DNA from: Ursus arctos
Taxonomy: Eukaryota; Chordata; Mammalia; Carnivora; Ursidae
Direction of reading: 5' to 3'
Length of the DNA stretch: 64,000 nucleotides
Assembly (NCBI RefSeq): GCF_023065955.2
Contig: NW_026622763.1
Span: 83,805,299 to 83,869,298, forward strand
Position 1 is the stretch's first letter. Every line of letters begins with the position of its first letter. The notes beneath the pieces were generated by a model. The model made no database searches. It had not been told where the DNA came from and saw only the letters and a program-made list of their open reading frames with translations. Positions 1 to 11,835 of the stretch are shown here, one piece after another. The position numbers were made by a program, and so were the translations under genes.

Positions 1-286
1 TGTTCTTAGGACAGGAATAATTGGAATATTACACTGACCTTATAATGTTGTGCTCAAATATTTTAAGTAAATAAGAAACTTTTGGGCCTAGTTGTAAATT
101 CAGAATGCTAGAATCATAAAGGCATTAAAAAGACTTCATGAGGTTATTTTTATCTTTTATTCTCAAGAACAGCAGAGAATAAATATTTAACATAGAATTT
201 TAAAATACTGTTTAAGGATAGTAGTTTTCAATATTTCTCCCATATTTACCCATTCTCATATTAAATACACTTTTTAAAATAGTAGA

Positions 287-424
287 GGGGTGCCTGGGTG
301 GCTAAGTCGGTTAAGCGTCCCTTTCTTGATACCAACTCAGGTCTCGATCTCAGGGTTGTGAGTTCAAGCCCTCGTTGGGCTCCACGCTGGGAATGGAGCC
401 TACTTAAAAAATAAATAAAATAAA
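287..424 (+). repeat. Can-SINE (old, short form)
   Basis: Begins tgcctgggtggctaagtcgg, retains the tRNA-like B-box region (ggttgtgagttcaagcc), and ends in an (A/T)AAATAAA tail. The internal C/T-rich part is largely absent. Confidence 0.9.
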
Positions 425-551
425 ATTTACAAAAAGTACAAATCAATAATGGAGAATTTGTGCATTCTCAAAACGATTATGATACCCCCCAACCCCCAAC
501 CTCCAACCAACAGTTCCCCATACACTCATGTAGAAAATACCCACAACCACT

Positions 552-996
552 GTCCTGGGTTGAATACTGCCCTCACAAAATTTACATCCACCAAGAACCT
601 CACAATGTGACTTTATTTGGAAATACAGTCTTTGCAGATGTAATTAGATAAAATGAGGTCATACAGGATTAGAGCAGACTCTAAATCCAATCACTGATGT
701 CCTTATAAAAAGAGAGAGACAAAGAGGAGATGCACCCAGGGAATAATGCCATGTGGATAAAGAGGTGGAGACTGGAGAGCTGGGCTACAAGCCAAGGAGT
801 GCCAAGGACTGCCAGCAACCAGTAGAAGCTAGGAAAAGGCAAGAAATGATTTTTCCTTAGAACCTTCATAGAGAACATGGCCCTAACACCTTGATTTTTA
901 AATTCTAGCCTACAGAACTGTGAAAGAGTAAGTATCTATTATCTTAGGCCACTCAGTGGTGATCTGCTACAACCACCCTAGCAAACTAATATATCC
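552..996 (+). mobile_element. MaLR-type LTR (MST/MLT1-like)
   Basis: Contains the hallmark text of mammalian-apparent LTR retrotransposons: gaacctcacaatgtgacttt, tttgcagatgtaattaga, tgtccttataaaaagag, ccaaggagtgccaagga and a 3' end in actaatata. A solo LTR with no internal retroviral coding sequence. Confidence 0.85.
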
Positions 997-1819
997 ATAA
1001 AAATCACTGTTTTTGCATGATTGGTAATCTCTATTTCAAGTCTCTCCTTTTCATCAGTTGAAGTTCTTTGATGAATTCAATCTATAGCATATATCCCTGA
1101 TGTCAAATACCCCGCTAATAGTTGAATTTACTATCTTGTTTTCTCTTGATAGTGTTTGGAGAAATAAATACATCACATAGATAACTCAATGACATTTAGG
1201 ATGGCATTAATCAATTTTAAAGAAATTACATATAATAGGGTTTATGTAAACTTACTAAAATGGTCCACTATGGGCATTACTCGTCCTCCAAATGTCAAAA
1301 GTGAAACAATTCTCTCAAAAGACCAACGGATCAAGATAACAGGCATTATACAGTACAGAAAAAACCATACCTTTTACCACACCATTTCTCCTATCTTAGG
1401 TATTAAGTAGAACTATACCCCCTACTAAAAAATACAAGTCTTTTTAACTCTTGCAATAAGAAAATGTGTTCAAGTACAATGTACAATGTAATATGGTAAT
1501 TAGGTATATACCTATTCTAAAAAAATAAGGTATATCTTAATGCAGCCTTTAAAATGGAAAAGAAATATTTTAAGTATAAAAAGCTTCGATATAATACCAA
1601 AATAAGATCAAAAACTGCTTCTAATAAACCTCAACTATGGAAATATGATAGAAATATCATAAATATGATAGAAAAGAAATATACTCTGAGCAATATTTCT
1701 ACTTTCTTTTTGTATTTTGTGAATTTTCGAATTTTCCTACAATAAGCTTGTACTATTTTTCTAGACAAAAAATGTCATCTGAAAGTCAGTCTTTTTTTTA
1801 TTTTTTGTATTAGGAACTT

Positions 1820-1926
1820 ATTTTTTTAAGATTTTATTTATAAGTAATCTCTACACCCAATGTGCAGCTTGAATTTACCCCAAGATCAAGTCACATGCTC
1901 TACCAATTCAGCCAACCAGGTGCCCC
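1820..1926 (-). repeat. Can-SINE fragment (old)
   Basis: Read on the minus strand it begins ggggcacctggttggctgaa and ends in an AAATAAAATCTT-like tail. Diverged and short. Confidence 0.8.
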
Positions 1927-2326
1927 TGTATTAGGGACTTCTGACAGATTTTTAAATGACTACTTCAGAGTAAGAGACTTATGAGACATAATTACCAAAT
2001 GTAATAATGTGGATTTTGCTTGGATCCTGACTCCTAAGCCATATTTTATTAATCATAAAAAGATAATTTTGAGACAAGTGGGAAAACCTGAATACGAACA
2101 GAGAATTTCATGATAGCAACAAATTATGGCTAATAATATAAAAATAATAAGCAGATGATAATACCAAGGTTGGTATGTTAAAAAAAAAAAGCTGATCAAA
2201 GAAATATACAGAAGTATTCACAAGTTAAAATAACAATCAATACAATTTGCTTTTAAAAGTCCACAGAAAACAACGTGTCAGGAAGGGAAATAGCTGAAAT
2301 GAAGAAGGAAACTCTTGGGGATTCTT

Positions 2327-2438
2327 TTCTTTTTTTTCTTTCTTTCCCAAGTAAACTCTACCCTCAATGTGGAACTGGAACTCACATCCCCAAGATCAAG
2401 ACTCATATGCTCTACCGACTAAACCAGCCAGGTACCCG
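2327..2438 (-). repeat. Can-SINE fragment (old)
   Basis: The minus-strand head is ggtacctggctggtttagtc, followed by B-box-like text; it ends in an A/G-rich tail. Bases 2470-2530 just after it resemble an old L1 3' end. Confidence 0.75.
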
Positions 2439-2597
2439 AAAAATCTTCGGAATTCTTAAAGCTGGGACTGTGTGAATTCACTTTACTACACTTTCTATAT
2501 GTCAAAGCTTTCTATAATAAAAGGTAGAGAGAAAAAGAGACAGACTATTGTAGTGCTATCTGCTATTTTTATCTCTGGCTCTTAACTTCACATGGTA

Positions 2598-2697
2598 CTT
2601 TTTGTTTTTAAGTCATCTTTACACGCAACATGGGGCTCAAACTCACAATCGTGAGATCAAGAGTCGCATGCCTACCCGACTGAGCCAGTCAGGTGAT
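2598..2697 (-). repeat. Can-SINE fragment (old)
   Basis: The minus-strand head is cctgactggctcagtcgggt, with a B-box-like segment (cgattgtgagtttgagccc). No clear TSD. Confidence 0.8.
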
Positions 2698-2912
2698 CTT
2701 CAGGTGATACCTTTTAAAGCATTAAGGCAAAGAGACTAGAAAGCCAATAATGGCGGTTATATTTTGCTGAGACTCGAGACATTGAAGTTGTCAAACATTT
2801 CTAGCTAATCTATTGTTTGGGAGATACAATTCAGATTCTTCAATATAATCTCTGAGCTGTTTTTCAATCACATGTAATTTGTTTGAAAGTTTGAAATGGA
2901 AATTTTAGAGTT

Positions 2913-2922
2913 AAGATGGCGG
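2913..2922 (+). promoter_or_regulatory. YY1-type site at the L1 5' end
   Basis: AAGATGGCGG, 12 bases inside the L1 start, matches the YY1 core. A YY1 site near the 5' end of human L1 positions transcription initiation; the same role here is inference from that similarity. Confidence 0.4.
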
Positions 2923-3792
2923 AGGAGTAGGGGACCCCTTTTTCAGCCGGTCCCCTGAGTCGACTTGCATAGGTACCAGACCAGCCTGAACATCCACTGA
3001 ATCAGCCTGAGGCACAGGAAGATACACCTGGATCTCTACAAATGAACATCTCCAGCGCTAAGTATTGAGGTACGAAGCGGGGAGCCGTGAAACCACGCAC
3101 AGATATCGGAAGATAAACGGAAGGGGGAGGGAGCCGCCGCGTTTGGGCGCCGGGAAACAGGGGACTGGGCGGACTCGTGGACCGGCACCCACAATATAGC
3201 AGACTGAGACCGTGAGCTGGGGAACGCACGGGACCAGTCTGAAACGGAGCTCCGGTGTGCTCAATGGAACCAGACTGAGACCGGGAGCTCCGGGAGCGCG
3301 CGGCTGGCGGCATTAGAAACACAAAGGACAGAGACGCGTTGGCTCTGGAAGTGAGGGCTGGGACGCCGGGTGTGGGGCGCACATCCCGGGACACTGCAGG
3401 GTTGAGCAGCACCAAAAAAAACATAGTTAAAGTGGCCAGAACATCACTGGAGAACGGTCCGCGATCCCTCTGTTCTGAGACAGAGGCTGAGATTCGGCCA
3501 CTGCTGCTCTCTCAGAAGAGGCACAGCAAACTGCCAGGGAAAGCCGCCAGAGAACAAAAGTCTGGAAAGACCGGCTCACAGTGTGCCCATCCTCATCCCA
3601 CTCGCAGGGGACACGGAGACTCTACCCAAACAGGGTTGCCTGAGTATCGGTGCGGCAGGCCCCTCCCCCAGAAGGCAGGCTGAAAAATCAAGAAGCCCAC
3701 ATCCCTAAGATCCCTATAAAACAAGGGTGCATGGCCGGGGTCCCGGTCAATAATTTGGGCTCTGGACAACCCCACAACCTTTCCTCATCAGA

Positions 3793-4425
3793 ATGACGAA
3801 AAGGAGAAATCCCCCCCAGCAAAAAAAGACGATGAGTCTGTGGCCTCTGCCACAGAACTAATGGATATGGATATAACCAAATTATCAGAAATGGAATTCA
3901 GAGTAACAATGGTCAAGATGATGTGCAGACTTGAAAAAAGTATTAACGAAAATGTTAATGAGAATATAGAATCTTTAAGGGCGGAAATGAGAGCGAATCT
4001 GGCAAAGAAAATGAACATTCATGTCCAAGAGGAAGAGAGGACCCCTCCCAGCTCAACCACGACAAACCTACGCCACATCACGTCATAGTGCATTTTGCAA
4101 ATATTAGATCCAAGGATACAGTATTGAAAGCGGCCAGGGCAAAGAAATTTCTCACGTACCAAGGCAAAGGTATCAGAATTCCGTCAGACCTATCTACACA
4201 GACCTGGAATGAGAGAAAGGGTTGGGGGGGGGGGGCATTTTTAAAGGTCTTTCAGAGAAAAACATGCAGCCAAGGATCCTTTATCCAGCAAGGCTGTCAT
4301 TCAGAATTGATGGAGAAATAAAGACCTTCCAGAATTGCCAGTCATTGACCAATTTCGTAACCACAAAACCAGCCCTACAGGAGATAAGGGGGGGTTCTAT
4401 CAAAGTAAAAAGGCCCCAAGAGTGA
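3793..4425 (+). pseudogene. L1 ORF1 remnant (RNA-binding chaperone)
   Basis: L1 ORF1 encodes the trimeric RNA-binding protein of the L1 particle. The ATG at 3793 (ATGACGAAAAGGAG) opens a frame that breaks at a C-run. The N-terminal segment continues in another frame from 3840 to about 4015 (MASATELMDMDITKLSEMEF). Most of the coiled coil and RRM is missing. The C-terminal domain resumes at about 4030-4200 (FANIRSKDTVLKAARAKKFL, then IRIPSDLSTQTW), breaks at a G-run at 4222-4237, and ends in EKNMQPRILYPARLSFRIDG and TTKPALQEI. The copy is about half the usual ORF1 length and is non-functional. Confidence 0.85.
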
Positions 4426-4474
4426 TACAGAACATAAAGTCACAATCGATAGAAACAAAGACTTTACTGGCAAG

Positions 4475-7400
4475 ATGGCATCATTAAAATCATATCTCTC
4501 AATAATCAGTCTGAATGTAAATGGCCCAAATGCTCCCATAAAACACCACAGGGTTGCAGATTGGATAAAAAGACATGATCCATCCATTTGCTATCCACGA
4601 CAGACTCATTTTGAACCTAAAGATACATTCAGACTGAAAGTAAAGGGATGGAATACCATCTTTCATGCCAATGGACCTCAAAAGAAAGCTGTATGTTTTT
4701 CTCTGAAAGAGCTTTAAATATGCTGCTGGGGTAGCAATTCTCACATCAGACAGATTGGATTTTAAACTAAAGACTATAGTTAGAGACACAGAAGGGCATT
4801 ATATTATTCTTAAAGGATGTATCCAACAAGTGGATATGACAATTATAAATATATATGACCCCAACAGGGGAGCAGCAAGATACACAAGCCAACTCTAAAC
4901 CAGAATAAAGAGACATATAGATCAAAATACGTTAATAGTAGGGGACCTCAACACTCCACTATCAGAAATAGACAGAGCACCCATGCAGAAAATCGACAAA
5001 GAAACAGGGCTGTGAATGCCATACTCGACGAGTTGGACCTCATAGATATATAGAGAACACTACACCCCAGAACCAAAGAATACTCATTCTATTCTAATGC
5101 CCATGGAACATTCTCAAGAATAGACCATGTTCTGGGTCACAAAACAGGTCTCAACAGATACCAAAAGACTGCAATTATTTCCTGCATATTCTCAGACCAC
5201 AATGCTTTGAAATTGGAACTCAACCACAAGGAAAAATTTGGAAGAAACTCAAACACTTGGCGACTAAGAACCATCCTGCTCAGGAATGATTCGATAAACC
5301 AGGAAATCAAAAATCAATTTAAACAATTTAAGGAGACCAACGAGCATGAAAATACAACAGTCCAAAACCTATGGGATACTGCAAAGGCAGTCCTAAGGGG
5401 GAAATACATAGCCATCCAAGCCTCACATAAAAGAACAGAAAAATCTAAAATGCAGTTTTTATATTCTCACCTCAAGAAGCTGGAACAGCAACAGAGGGAC
5501 AGACCTAATCCACGCATGAGGAAGCAGTTGACCAAGATTAGAGCAGAAATCAATGAATTAGAAACCAAGAGTACAGTAGAGCAGATCAACAGAACTAGAA
5601 GCTGGTTCTTTGAGAGAATTAATAAAATTGACAGACCACTGGCAAGCCTGATCCAAAAGAATAGAGAAAGGACCCAATTTAATAAAATTATGAATGAAAA
5701 AGGAAAGGTCACAACCAACACCAATGAAATTGGAAGGATTATTAGAAACTTTTATCAACAGCTTTATGCCAATAAATTGAGCAATCTGGAAGAGATGGAG
5801 GCCTTCCTGGAAACCTATAAACTACCAAGACTGAAACAGGAAGAAATTGATTTTTTAAACAGGTCAATTAATTATGAAGAGATTGAGTCAGTGATAAACA
5901 ACCTTCCAAAAAACAAAACTCCAGGCCTGGACAGTTTTCCTGGGGAACTCTACCAAACATTCAAAGAAGAAATAATACCTATTCTCCTAAAGCTATTTCA
6001 AAAAATAGAAACAGAAGGAAAGCTACCAAACTCATTCTATGAGGCCAATATTACCTTGATCCCCAAACCAGGCAAAGACCCCATCAAAAAGGAGAATTAC
6101 AGACCGATATCCCTGATGAATATGGATGCCAAAATCCTCAACAAGATCCTGGCTAATAGAATCCAACAGTACATTAAAAGGATTATCCATCATTACCAAG
6201 TGGGATTCATCCCTGGGATGCAAGACATTGAAGAAGACACAAAAAGATGGAAAAATATTCCATGCTCAGGGATCGGAAGAATTAACATAGTTAAAATGTC
6301 CATGCTACCCAGAGCAATCTACACTTTCAATGCTATCCCGATCAAAATACCGATGACATTTTTCAAAGAGCTGGAACAAATAGTCCTTAAATTTGAGGCT
6401 CCTGGGTGGCACAGCGGTTAAGCGTCTGCCTTCGGCTCAGGGCGTGATCCCGGTGTTATGGAATCGAGCCCCGCATCAGGCTCCTCCACTATGAGCCTGC
6501 TTCTTCCTCTCCCACTCCCCCTGCTTGTGTTCCCTCTCTCGCTGGCTGTCTCTATCTGTGTTAAATAAAAAAAAAATAAAATCTTTAAAAAAAAAAAAAT
6601 AGTCCTTAAATTTGTATGGAACCAGAAAAGGCCCTGAATCACCAAGGAACTGTTGAAAAGGAAAAACAAAGCTGGGGGCATCACAATGCCGGATTTCGAG
6701 CTGTACTACAAAGCTGTGATCACAAAGACAGCATGGTACTGGCACAAAAACAGACACATAGACCAATGGAACAGAATAGAGAACCCAGAAATGGACCCTC
6801 GGCTCTTTGGGCAACTAACCTTTGATAAAGAAGGAAAAAACATCCGGTGGAAAAAAGACAGTCTCTTCAATAAATGGTGCTGGGAAAATTGGACAGCTAC
6901 ATGCAAAAGAATGAAACTTGACCACTCTCTCACACCATACACAAAGATAAACTCCAAAGGGATGAAAGACCTCGATGTGAGACAGGAATCCATCAAAATC
7001 CTAGAGGAGAGCATAGGCAGCAACCTCTACGACATCGGCCAAAGCAAACTTTTTCATGACACATCTCCAAAGGCAAGAGAAACAAAAGATAAAATGAACT
7101 TGTGGGACTTCATCAAGATAAAAAGCTTCTGCACAGCCAAGGAAACAGTCAAAAAAACTAAGAGGCAGCCCACGGAATGGGAGAATATATTTGCAAATGA
7201 CACTAGAGATAAAAGACTGGTATCCAAGATCTACAAAGAACTTCTCAAAGTCAATACACGAGAAACAAATAAACAAATCAAAAAATGGGCAGAAGATATG
7301 AACAGACACTTTTCCAATGATGACATACAAATGGCTAACAGACACATGAAAAAATGTTCAAAATCATTAGCCATCAGGGAAATTCAAATCAAAACCACAC

Positions 7401-7900
7401 TAAGATACCACCTTACGCCAGTTAGAATGGCAAAAATTGACAACGCAAGAAACAACAATTGCTGGAGAGGATGTGGAGAAAGGGGATCCCTCCTACATTG
7501 TTGGTGGGAATGCAAGTTGGTACAGCCACTTTGGAAAACAGTGTGGAGGTCCCTTAAAAAGTTAAAAATTGAGCTACCCTATGACCCAGCCATTGCACTA
7601 CTGGGTATTTACCCCAAAGATATAGACGTAGTGAAGAGAAGGGCCATATGCACCCCAATGTTCATAGCAGCATTGTCCACAATAGCTAAATTGTGGAAGG
7701 AGCCGAGATGCCCTTCAACAGATGACTGGATTAAGAAGTTATGGTCCATATATACAATGGAATATTACTCAGCTATCAGAAAGAACGAGTTCTCAACATT
7801 TGCTGCAACATGGACGGCAATGGAGGAGATAATGCTAAGTGAAATAAGTCAAGCAGAGAAAGACAATTATTATATGATTTCTCTCATCTATGGAACATAA
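4475..7900 (+). pseudogene. L1 ORF2 remnant (endonuclease/reverse transcriptase)
   Basis: ORF2 encodes the target-nicking endonuclease and the reverse transcriptase. The start is at 4475 (MASLKSYLSIISLNVNG), with the endonuclease Asn motif SLNVNG visible. A frame break follows near 4717 and stops occur to 5206. A 404-codon open stretch runs from 5207 to the SINE and covers the Z region and the early RT, including [20 protein letters not shown] and [13 protein letters not shown]. At about 6224 the text jumps to the post-RT segment ([19 protein letters not shown]), so the catalytic core with the Y/FADD motif is absent. After the SINE (6396-6596), a 415-codon stretch (6653-7900) holds the C-terminal part, with the Cys-rich [17 protein letters not shown] motif intact. 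It is a dead copy. Confidence 0.95.
6396..6596 (+). repeat. Can-SINE (young) inside L1 ORF2
   Basis: Full-length young-type element (gcacagcggttaagcgtctg), flanked by an 18-bp TSD aaatagtccttaaatttg (6378-6395, 6597-6614). It interrupts the ORF2 remnant, so it postdates the L1. Confidence 0.97.
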
Positions 7901-8156
7901 GAACTAGGAAGATTGGTAGGGGAAGAAAGGGATAAAGAAAGGGGCGTAATCAGAAGGGGGAATGAAGCATGAGAGACTATGGACTCTGAGAAATAAACTG
8001 AGGGCTTCAGAGGGGAGGGGGGTGGGGGAATGGGATAGGGTGGTGATGTGTAGCAAGGAGGGCACGAACTGCATGGTGCACTGGGTGTTATACGCAACTA
8101 ATGAATCATCGAACTTTACATCAGAAACCAGGGATGTACTGTATGGTGACTAACAT

Positions 8157-8162
8157 AATAAA
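8157..8162 (+). promoter_or_regulatory. L1 polyadenylation signal
   Basis: AATAAA, 13 bases before the A-tail of the 2901-8184 L1, in the expected place for the L1 polyadenylation signal. Confidence 0.6.
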
Positions 8163-8319
8163 AAAACATTAAAAAAAAAAAAAAGAAAGTTTGAAATGGA
8201 GACTTTCTATTTTACTGATTATAATTACTACTTTTCATTTTAAAAGAAAATTTGAACATAGTTAGAAAAAATATTTTTCTAAATCCATCATCTAATCACA
8301 AATGCAGTTTTCATTAACA

Positions 8320-8545
8320 TTTTGATTTATATCCTTCAAGTCTTTTTTCTATGAAATGGTACTATACAATTTTAGTATCTTGATTTTTCCACTTAACATT
8401 CCAAAAGAAGCATATCACCATATGATTTTTTTAACGCTTACATGATATTCCATCCCGTGGTTGTATCACAATCTATTTAAACATTTCTTCTAACATTAGG
8501 TTTTAGACTTACAGGTACAAAGGGGAAAGAACAGTTTTTACAAAA
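8320..8545 (-). mobile_element. Possible old L1 fragment
   Basis: Text such as tacatgatattccat, then gttgtatcacaatctattta, resembles the antisense of a diverged L1 3' region. Assignment is tentative. Confidence 0.35.
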
Positions 8546-9889
8546 GAAAATAATTCCTACTGACATTACTTTAAAAACACAGCTGGGAAATTTTATTTCC
8601 TTATTTATGTCGCACATCTAGCTAATATAATAATTAATAATCATTCCCACCGAACCCAAAATTATATTGAAAAGTTCAGCCTAGAATACGCAGCTAACAG
8701 TGTTTTCTTCTGAGAAGTGACTACTGAAGATATTATAAGGATGAAAGAATTACTTTCTGTGTAATCAGTTTGCCAGTTTAACCGCAGTTTTTCAATTATG
8801 ATACCCAATTAGAAAGAATGGTTGTATTTCAAGAGATAATTATCATTAGTGGAAATAAATGGCATGGCAATGATTCACTTGAATTTAATTTCATTTCATG
8901 TTCTGGGTCTCATTAAGGCAAAAAGAAACAACAACAATAATAAAAATCTACATATTACTTCAAATAGAAATTCACTTTCTCAGAGATAATACCCCATGGG
9001 TTAAGCAAGGATCCATTTACAACATTTTATCTTCATTTTAGAGTACAAGATCTAAAAACTAATATATCTACGATGATAACATATAATGCTTCATTTGTTC
9101 CAAGACTCAATCTTTTCAGTTGCTCAGTTCCTGGTGACTCATCTTAGACCCTGCTGCCAAGATTAATAAAGCTAAAAAAACAATTCTAACTTCTGGGAGA
9201 TACTGCCATTAAATAAGAGGTGGGGGATGGGAATCAATGAATAACAAGTGGGCAAACAGGTAGCCTGGAAAATAATTAACCAGGTGAATTTACTTTAGAC
9301 ACTGTGAGAGAACAGTTCATTCGGATATTATAAAAATGACCTTGAATACATTTTTTAAATTATATCAAACAATAAGCTCTATGTGATCCCCTAAAATTAA
9401 TATAAAGAACAGGTGGCCAACTTTTAAAAATTCAAACCAAATTTCTTCTAACCTAATTATACACAAAAATTATGATACAATGTGATATAAAGCCAGAATA
9501 CGTACGCTTTATTAGAAGAACTGTAATACTCCACCTATGAGATTACTTATCTGGCAACCCCAACTATACAGAATATGGATGAAATCACAAAAGCCTTTCA
9601 AATAACCCAAAAACGTCACTGTTCATACACAAAAGTTCACTCCTGTTACTGTTAGGAGAGGCCTTCTTTCTTACTAGAAAATGTCTCTTTTTATAGTACA
9701 AATATTTCTACCACTTTGGTTATCTGATTTTCTAGTCCATCATTAAATTAGATGAGATGAAGCAGAACTGCAGGAGATAGCCATGAGAGCAATAATGAAA
9801 ATATCAATCTATGGGGGAGAAAAGACAAATGAATACAAAATATTTTTTATGGAATCTGATCACCTGCAAGAAATCTTAAAAGACATTTC

Positions 9890-10020
9890 CTTCATTCAAC
9901 AAATATCTAATTCATGCCCATGATGTGACACTCACTGATCTAGATGCTAGGAAAAGAGCAGTTATAAGTCAGACTAAAAAAGTTCCTGCTCTCATGGAGC
10001 TCATATTCTCATCCAGGAAG
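9890..10020 (-). repeat. L2 3'-end fragment
   Basis: ttcaacaaatatctaattca, then agttcctgctctcatggagc, is the antisense of the standard L2 3' end, diverged. Confidence 0.7.
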
Positions 10021-10049
10021 ACAGATAATAAAAAAAACAAAACAAAGCA

Positions 10050-10197
10050 AAAATAATGTCATACTTGTTATTTCATTTAATCCTCACAACAATCCAGGAA
10101 GCAGACTGTTCTTGTTTGAACTATAATTTAGAAAGCTGCCAAGAATACAATGCTACCAAATGTCAGAGTTGGGATTGATCTCAAATCTGTCTGATTC
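10050..10197 (-). repeat. MIR fragment
   Basis: tttaatcctcacaacaatcc and gagttgggattgatctcaaa, then gtctgattccaaag, match the antisense MIR pattern. The later SINE pile-up inserted at its end. Confidence 0.7.
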
Positions 10198-10209
10198 CAA
10201 AGGGATATT

Positions 10210-10441
10210 TTTAATTTTTAATATTTTTATCTTTTTTATTCTTTTTTTTTTTAGAGAGAGAGAGAGAAAGAGAGTGCTTGCCAACAGGGATGGGTGGCGG
10301 CAGCGGAGAGGGAGAATCTCAAGCAGGCTCCATGCAGAGTGCAGAGCCTGACATGGGGCTCGATCTCATGACCCTAAAATCATGAGCTGAGCCAAAATCA
10401 AGAATTGGATGCTTTACACACTGAGCCACCCAGGCACCCCT
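10210..10441 (-). repeat. Can-SINE, first of the 10.2-11.1 kb cluster
   Basis: T-run plus gagagagaga on the left, and ccacccaggcacccc on the right (the head on the minus strand). Flanked by caaagggatatt at 10198-10209 and 10442-10453. Confidence 0.93.
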
Positions 10442-10453
10442 CAAAGGGATATT

Positions 10454-10880
10454 GTGGTTTTTTTAATGTTTATTTTATTTGAGAGTGAGCACGTGCGAGC
10501 ATATGTATGAGCGGGAGAGGAGAGGGAGAGGATCTCAAATAGACTCCACACTGGGGGTGGAGCCCTCCCTACACAGGGCTCGATCCCATGACCTGAGACC
10601 ATGACCTGAAGTGAAATCAAGAGTTAGACATTCAGGGGCGCCTGGGTGGCACAGCGGTTAAGCGTCTGCCTTCGGCTCAGGGCGTGATCCTGGCGTTATG
10701 GGATCGAGCCCCACATCAGGCTCCTCCGCTATGAGCCTGCTTCTTCCTCTCCCACTCCCCCTGCTTGTGTTCCCTCTCTCGCTGGCTGTCTCTATCTCTG
10801 TCGAATAAATTAAAAAAATCTTTAAAAAAAAAAAAAAAAGAGTTAGACATTCAATTAGCTGAGCCACCCAGGCACTCCTC
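10454..10880 (-). repeat. Can-SINE, second of the cluster, split by a nested SINE
   Basis: The left part is 10454-10634 and the right part (head) about 10855-10880 (gctgagccacccaggcactc). The interruption is a younger plus-strand SINE with its own TSD. Confidence 0.9.
10635..10838 (+). repeat. Can-SINE (young), nested in another SINE
   Basis: Full-length young type with a 16-bp TSD aagagttagacattca (10619-10634, 10839-10854), inserted into the minus-strand SINE at 10454-10880. Confidence 0.96.
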
Positions 10881-11107
10881 TTTTTTTTTTTTTTTTTTTA
10901 AGATTTACTTTTTTATTTGAGAGAGAGAATGGGCGGGAGGGCGGCGGGAAAAGGGAGAAGGAGAGAGTCTCAGGCCAACTCTGCTCTGAACTACAGAGCC
11001 CAACGTGGGGCTTGATCTCATGACGCCGAGATCAGGACTTGGAGATCACAATCTGAGATGAAACCAAAAGTCGGACACTTAACTGACTGCGCCACCCAGG
11101 TGCCACC
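10881..11107 (-). repeat. Can-SINE, third minus-strand copy of the cluster
   Basis: Long T-run, then aagattta..gagagagagaa; the head ccacccaggtgcca is on the right. It is followed by caaagggatatt (11108-11119), the third copy of the cluster's target sequence. Confidence 0.92.
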
Positions 11108-11214
11108 CAAAGGGATATTCTTAACAATGAGTTTTCTCATAGCACTTGATGAGGATTTAAAATTAGGCATTTATTTCTGTGATTATTCGGTTGATGTCAT
11201 TTTTCCCCACCCAG

Positions 11215-11335
11215 ACTCTATACCTTAAGTACAGAGACCACATGTGTTTTAGTTCAGCATGTATCCCCACAGCCCAATCCAATGTCTGGCACACTTAGGT
11301 TACTCAGGAGGTATTTACTATTAAGTAAATTCTTT
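11215..11335 (+). repeat. L2 3'-end fragment
   Basis: agtacagagaccacatgtgt, then ccaatgtctggcacact and tactcaggaggtatttact, follow the L2 3' end pattern. Confidence 0.65.
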
Positions 11336-11776
11336 TACATATATACAGCTATTAATCTCCATAGTATATAAGGATATGGCCACAGTCACGAGCCTGAGTT
11401 ATCAAAGAAAAACTGAATTAACTTCAGTATCATCCAAGAAAGGCAATATGTAATAAATTTTATTAAACAATTCCTGGTTTATATGAAAGTTTCTAGCACT
11501 TTAGTAGAATCCTCATTCCTCCTACTGTTTGAGTTCCTCTTTCATAATAACTTCTAAATTATGCTTTAAAGTTACTAAGACATGTTGAATAAAGTAATTT
11601 TCTCTATTCACTAAGTCTCCTGATTTGAACTAACATAAAATGATTATATCCAAAGCAAAACATAAGAGTCATGTGATAAAAAGATACATTTTAGGCTGTT
11701 TTGAAATCTTTGCTTTTATTGTTCACTTGTTTAAAAAAAAATGAAATTCCTCAAAAATAAACATTTAATTGAAGAA

Positions 11777-11835
11777 TATTAGTACTAGAAACTACTTTAT
11801 AAAAATAAAGTAGTAAGCAGTTTCTAGTACTAATA
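11777..11835. repeat. Inverted repeat / hairpin
   Basis: Arms tattagtactagaaact (11777-11793) and agtttctagtactaata (11819-11835) are exact reverse complements. Inside, actttat (11794-11800) pairs with ataaagt (11805-11811) across an AAAA loop. Degenerate partial copies of the arms continue to about 11890. No gene association is evident. Confidence 0.85.

Larger units (their letters stand above)
2901..8184 (+). mobile_element. Carnivore L1 with both ends, internally deleted
   Basis: A LINE-1 insertion bounded by a perfect 16-bp TSD, gaaagtttgaaatgga (2885-2900 and 8185-8200). It starts with a GC-richer 5'UTR (2911-3790, AAGATGGCGG at its tip). ORF1 and ORF2 remnants follow, then a 3'UTR (7901-8168) with AATAAA at 8157 and an A-tail. 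At 5.3 kb, including a 0.2-kb SINE, it is shorter than an intact L1 because internal parts of ORF1 and of the reverse transcriptase are missing. It lies antisense to KANSL1L. Frameshifts and stops show it cannot move on its own. Confidence 0.95.

Noticed and set aside
3002..3424. 140-codon open frame on the minus strand
   Set aside because: It lies antisense in the GC-richer L1 5'UTR; no recognisable domain, and its openness is explained by base composition.
5207..7900. Two long plus-strand open frames (404 and 415 codons) as host genes
   Set aside because: Both are L1 ORF2 pieces, recognised by RT and Cys-rich motifs and by the enclosing TSD.
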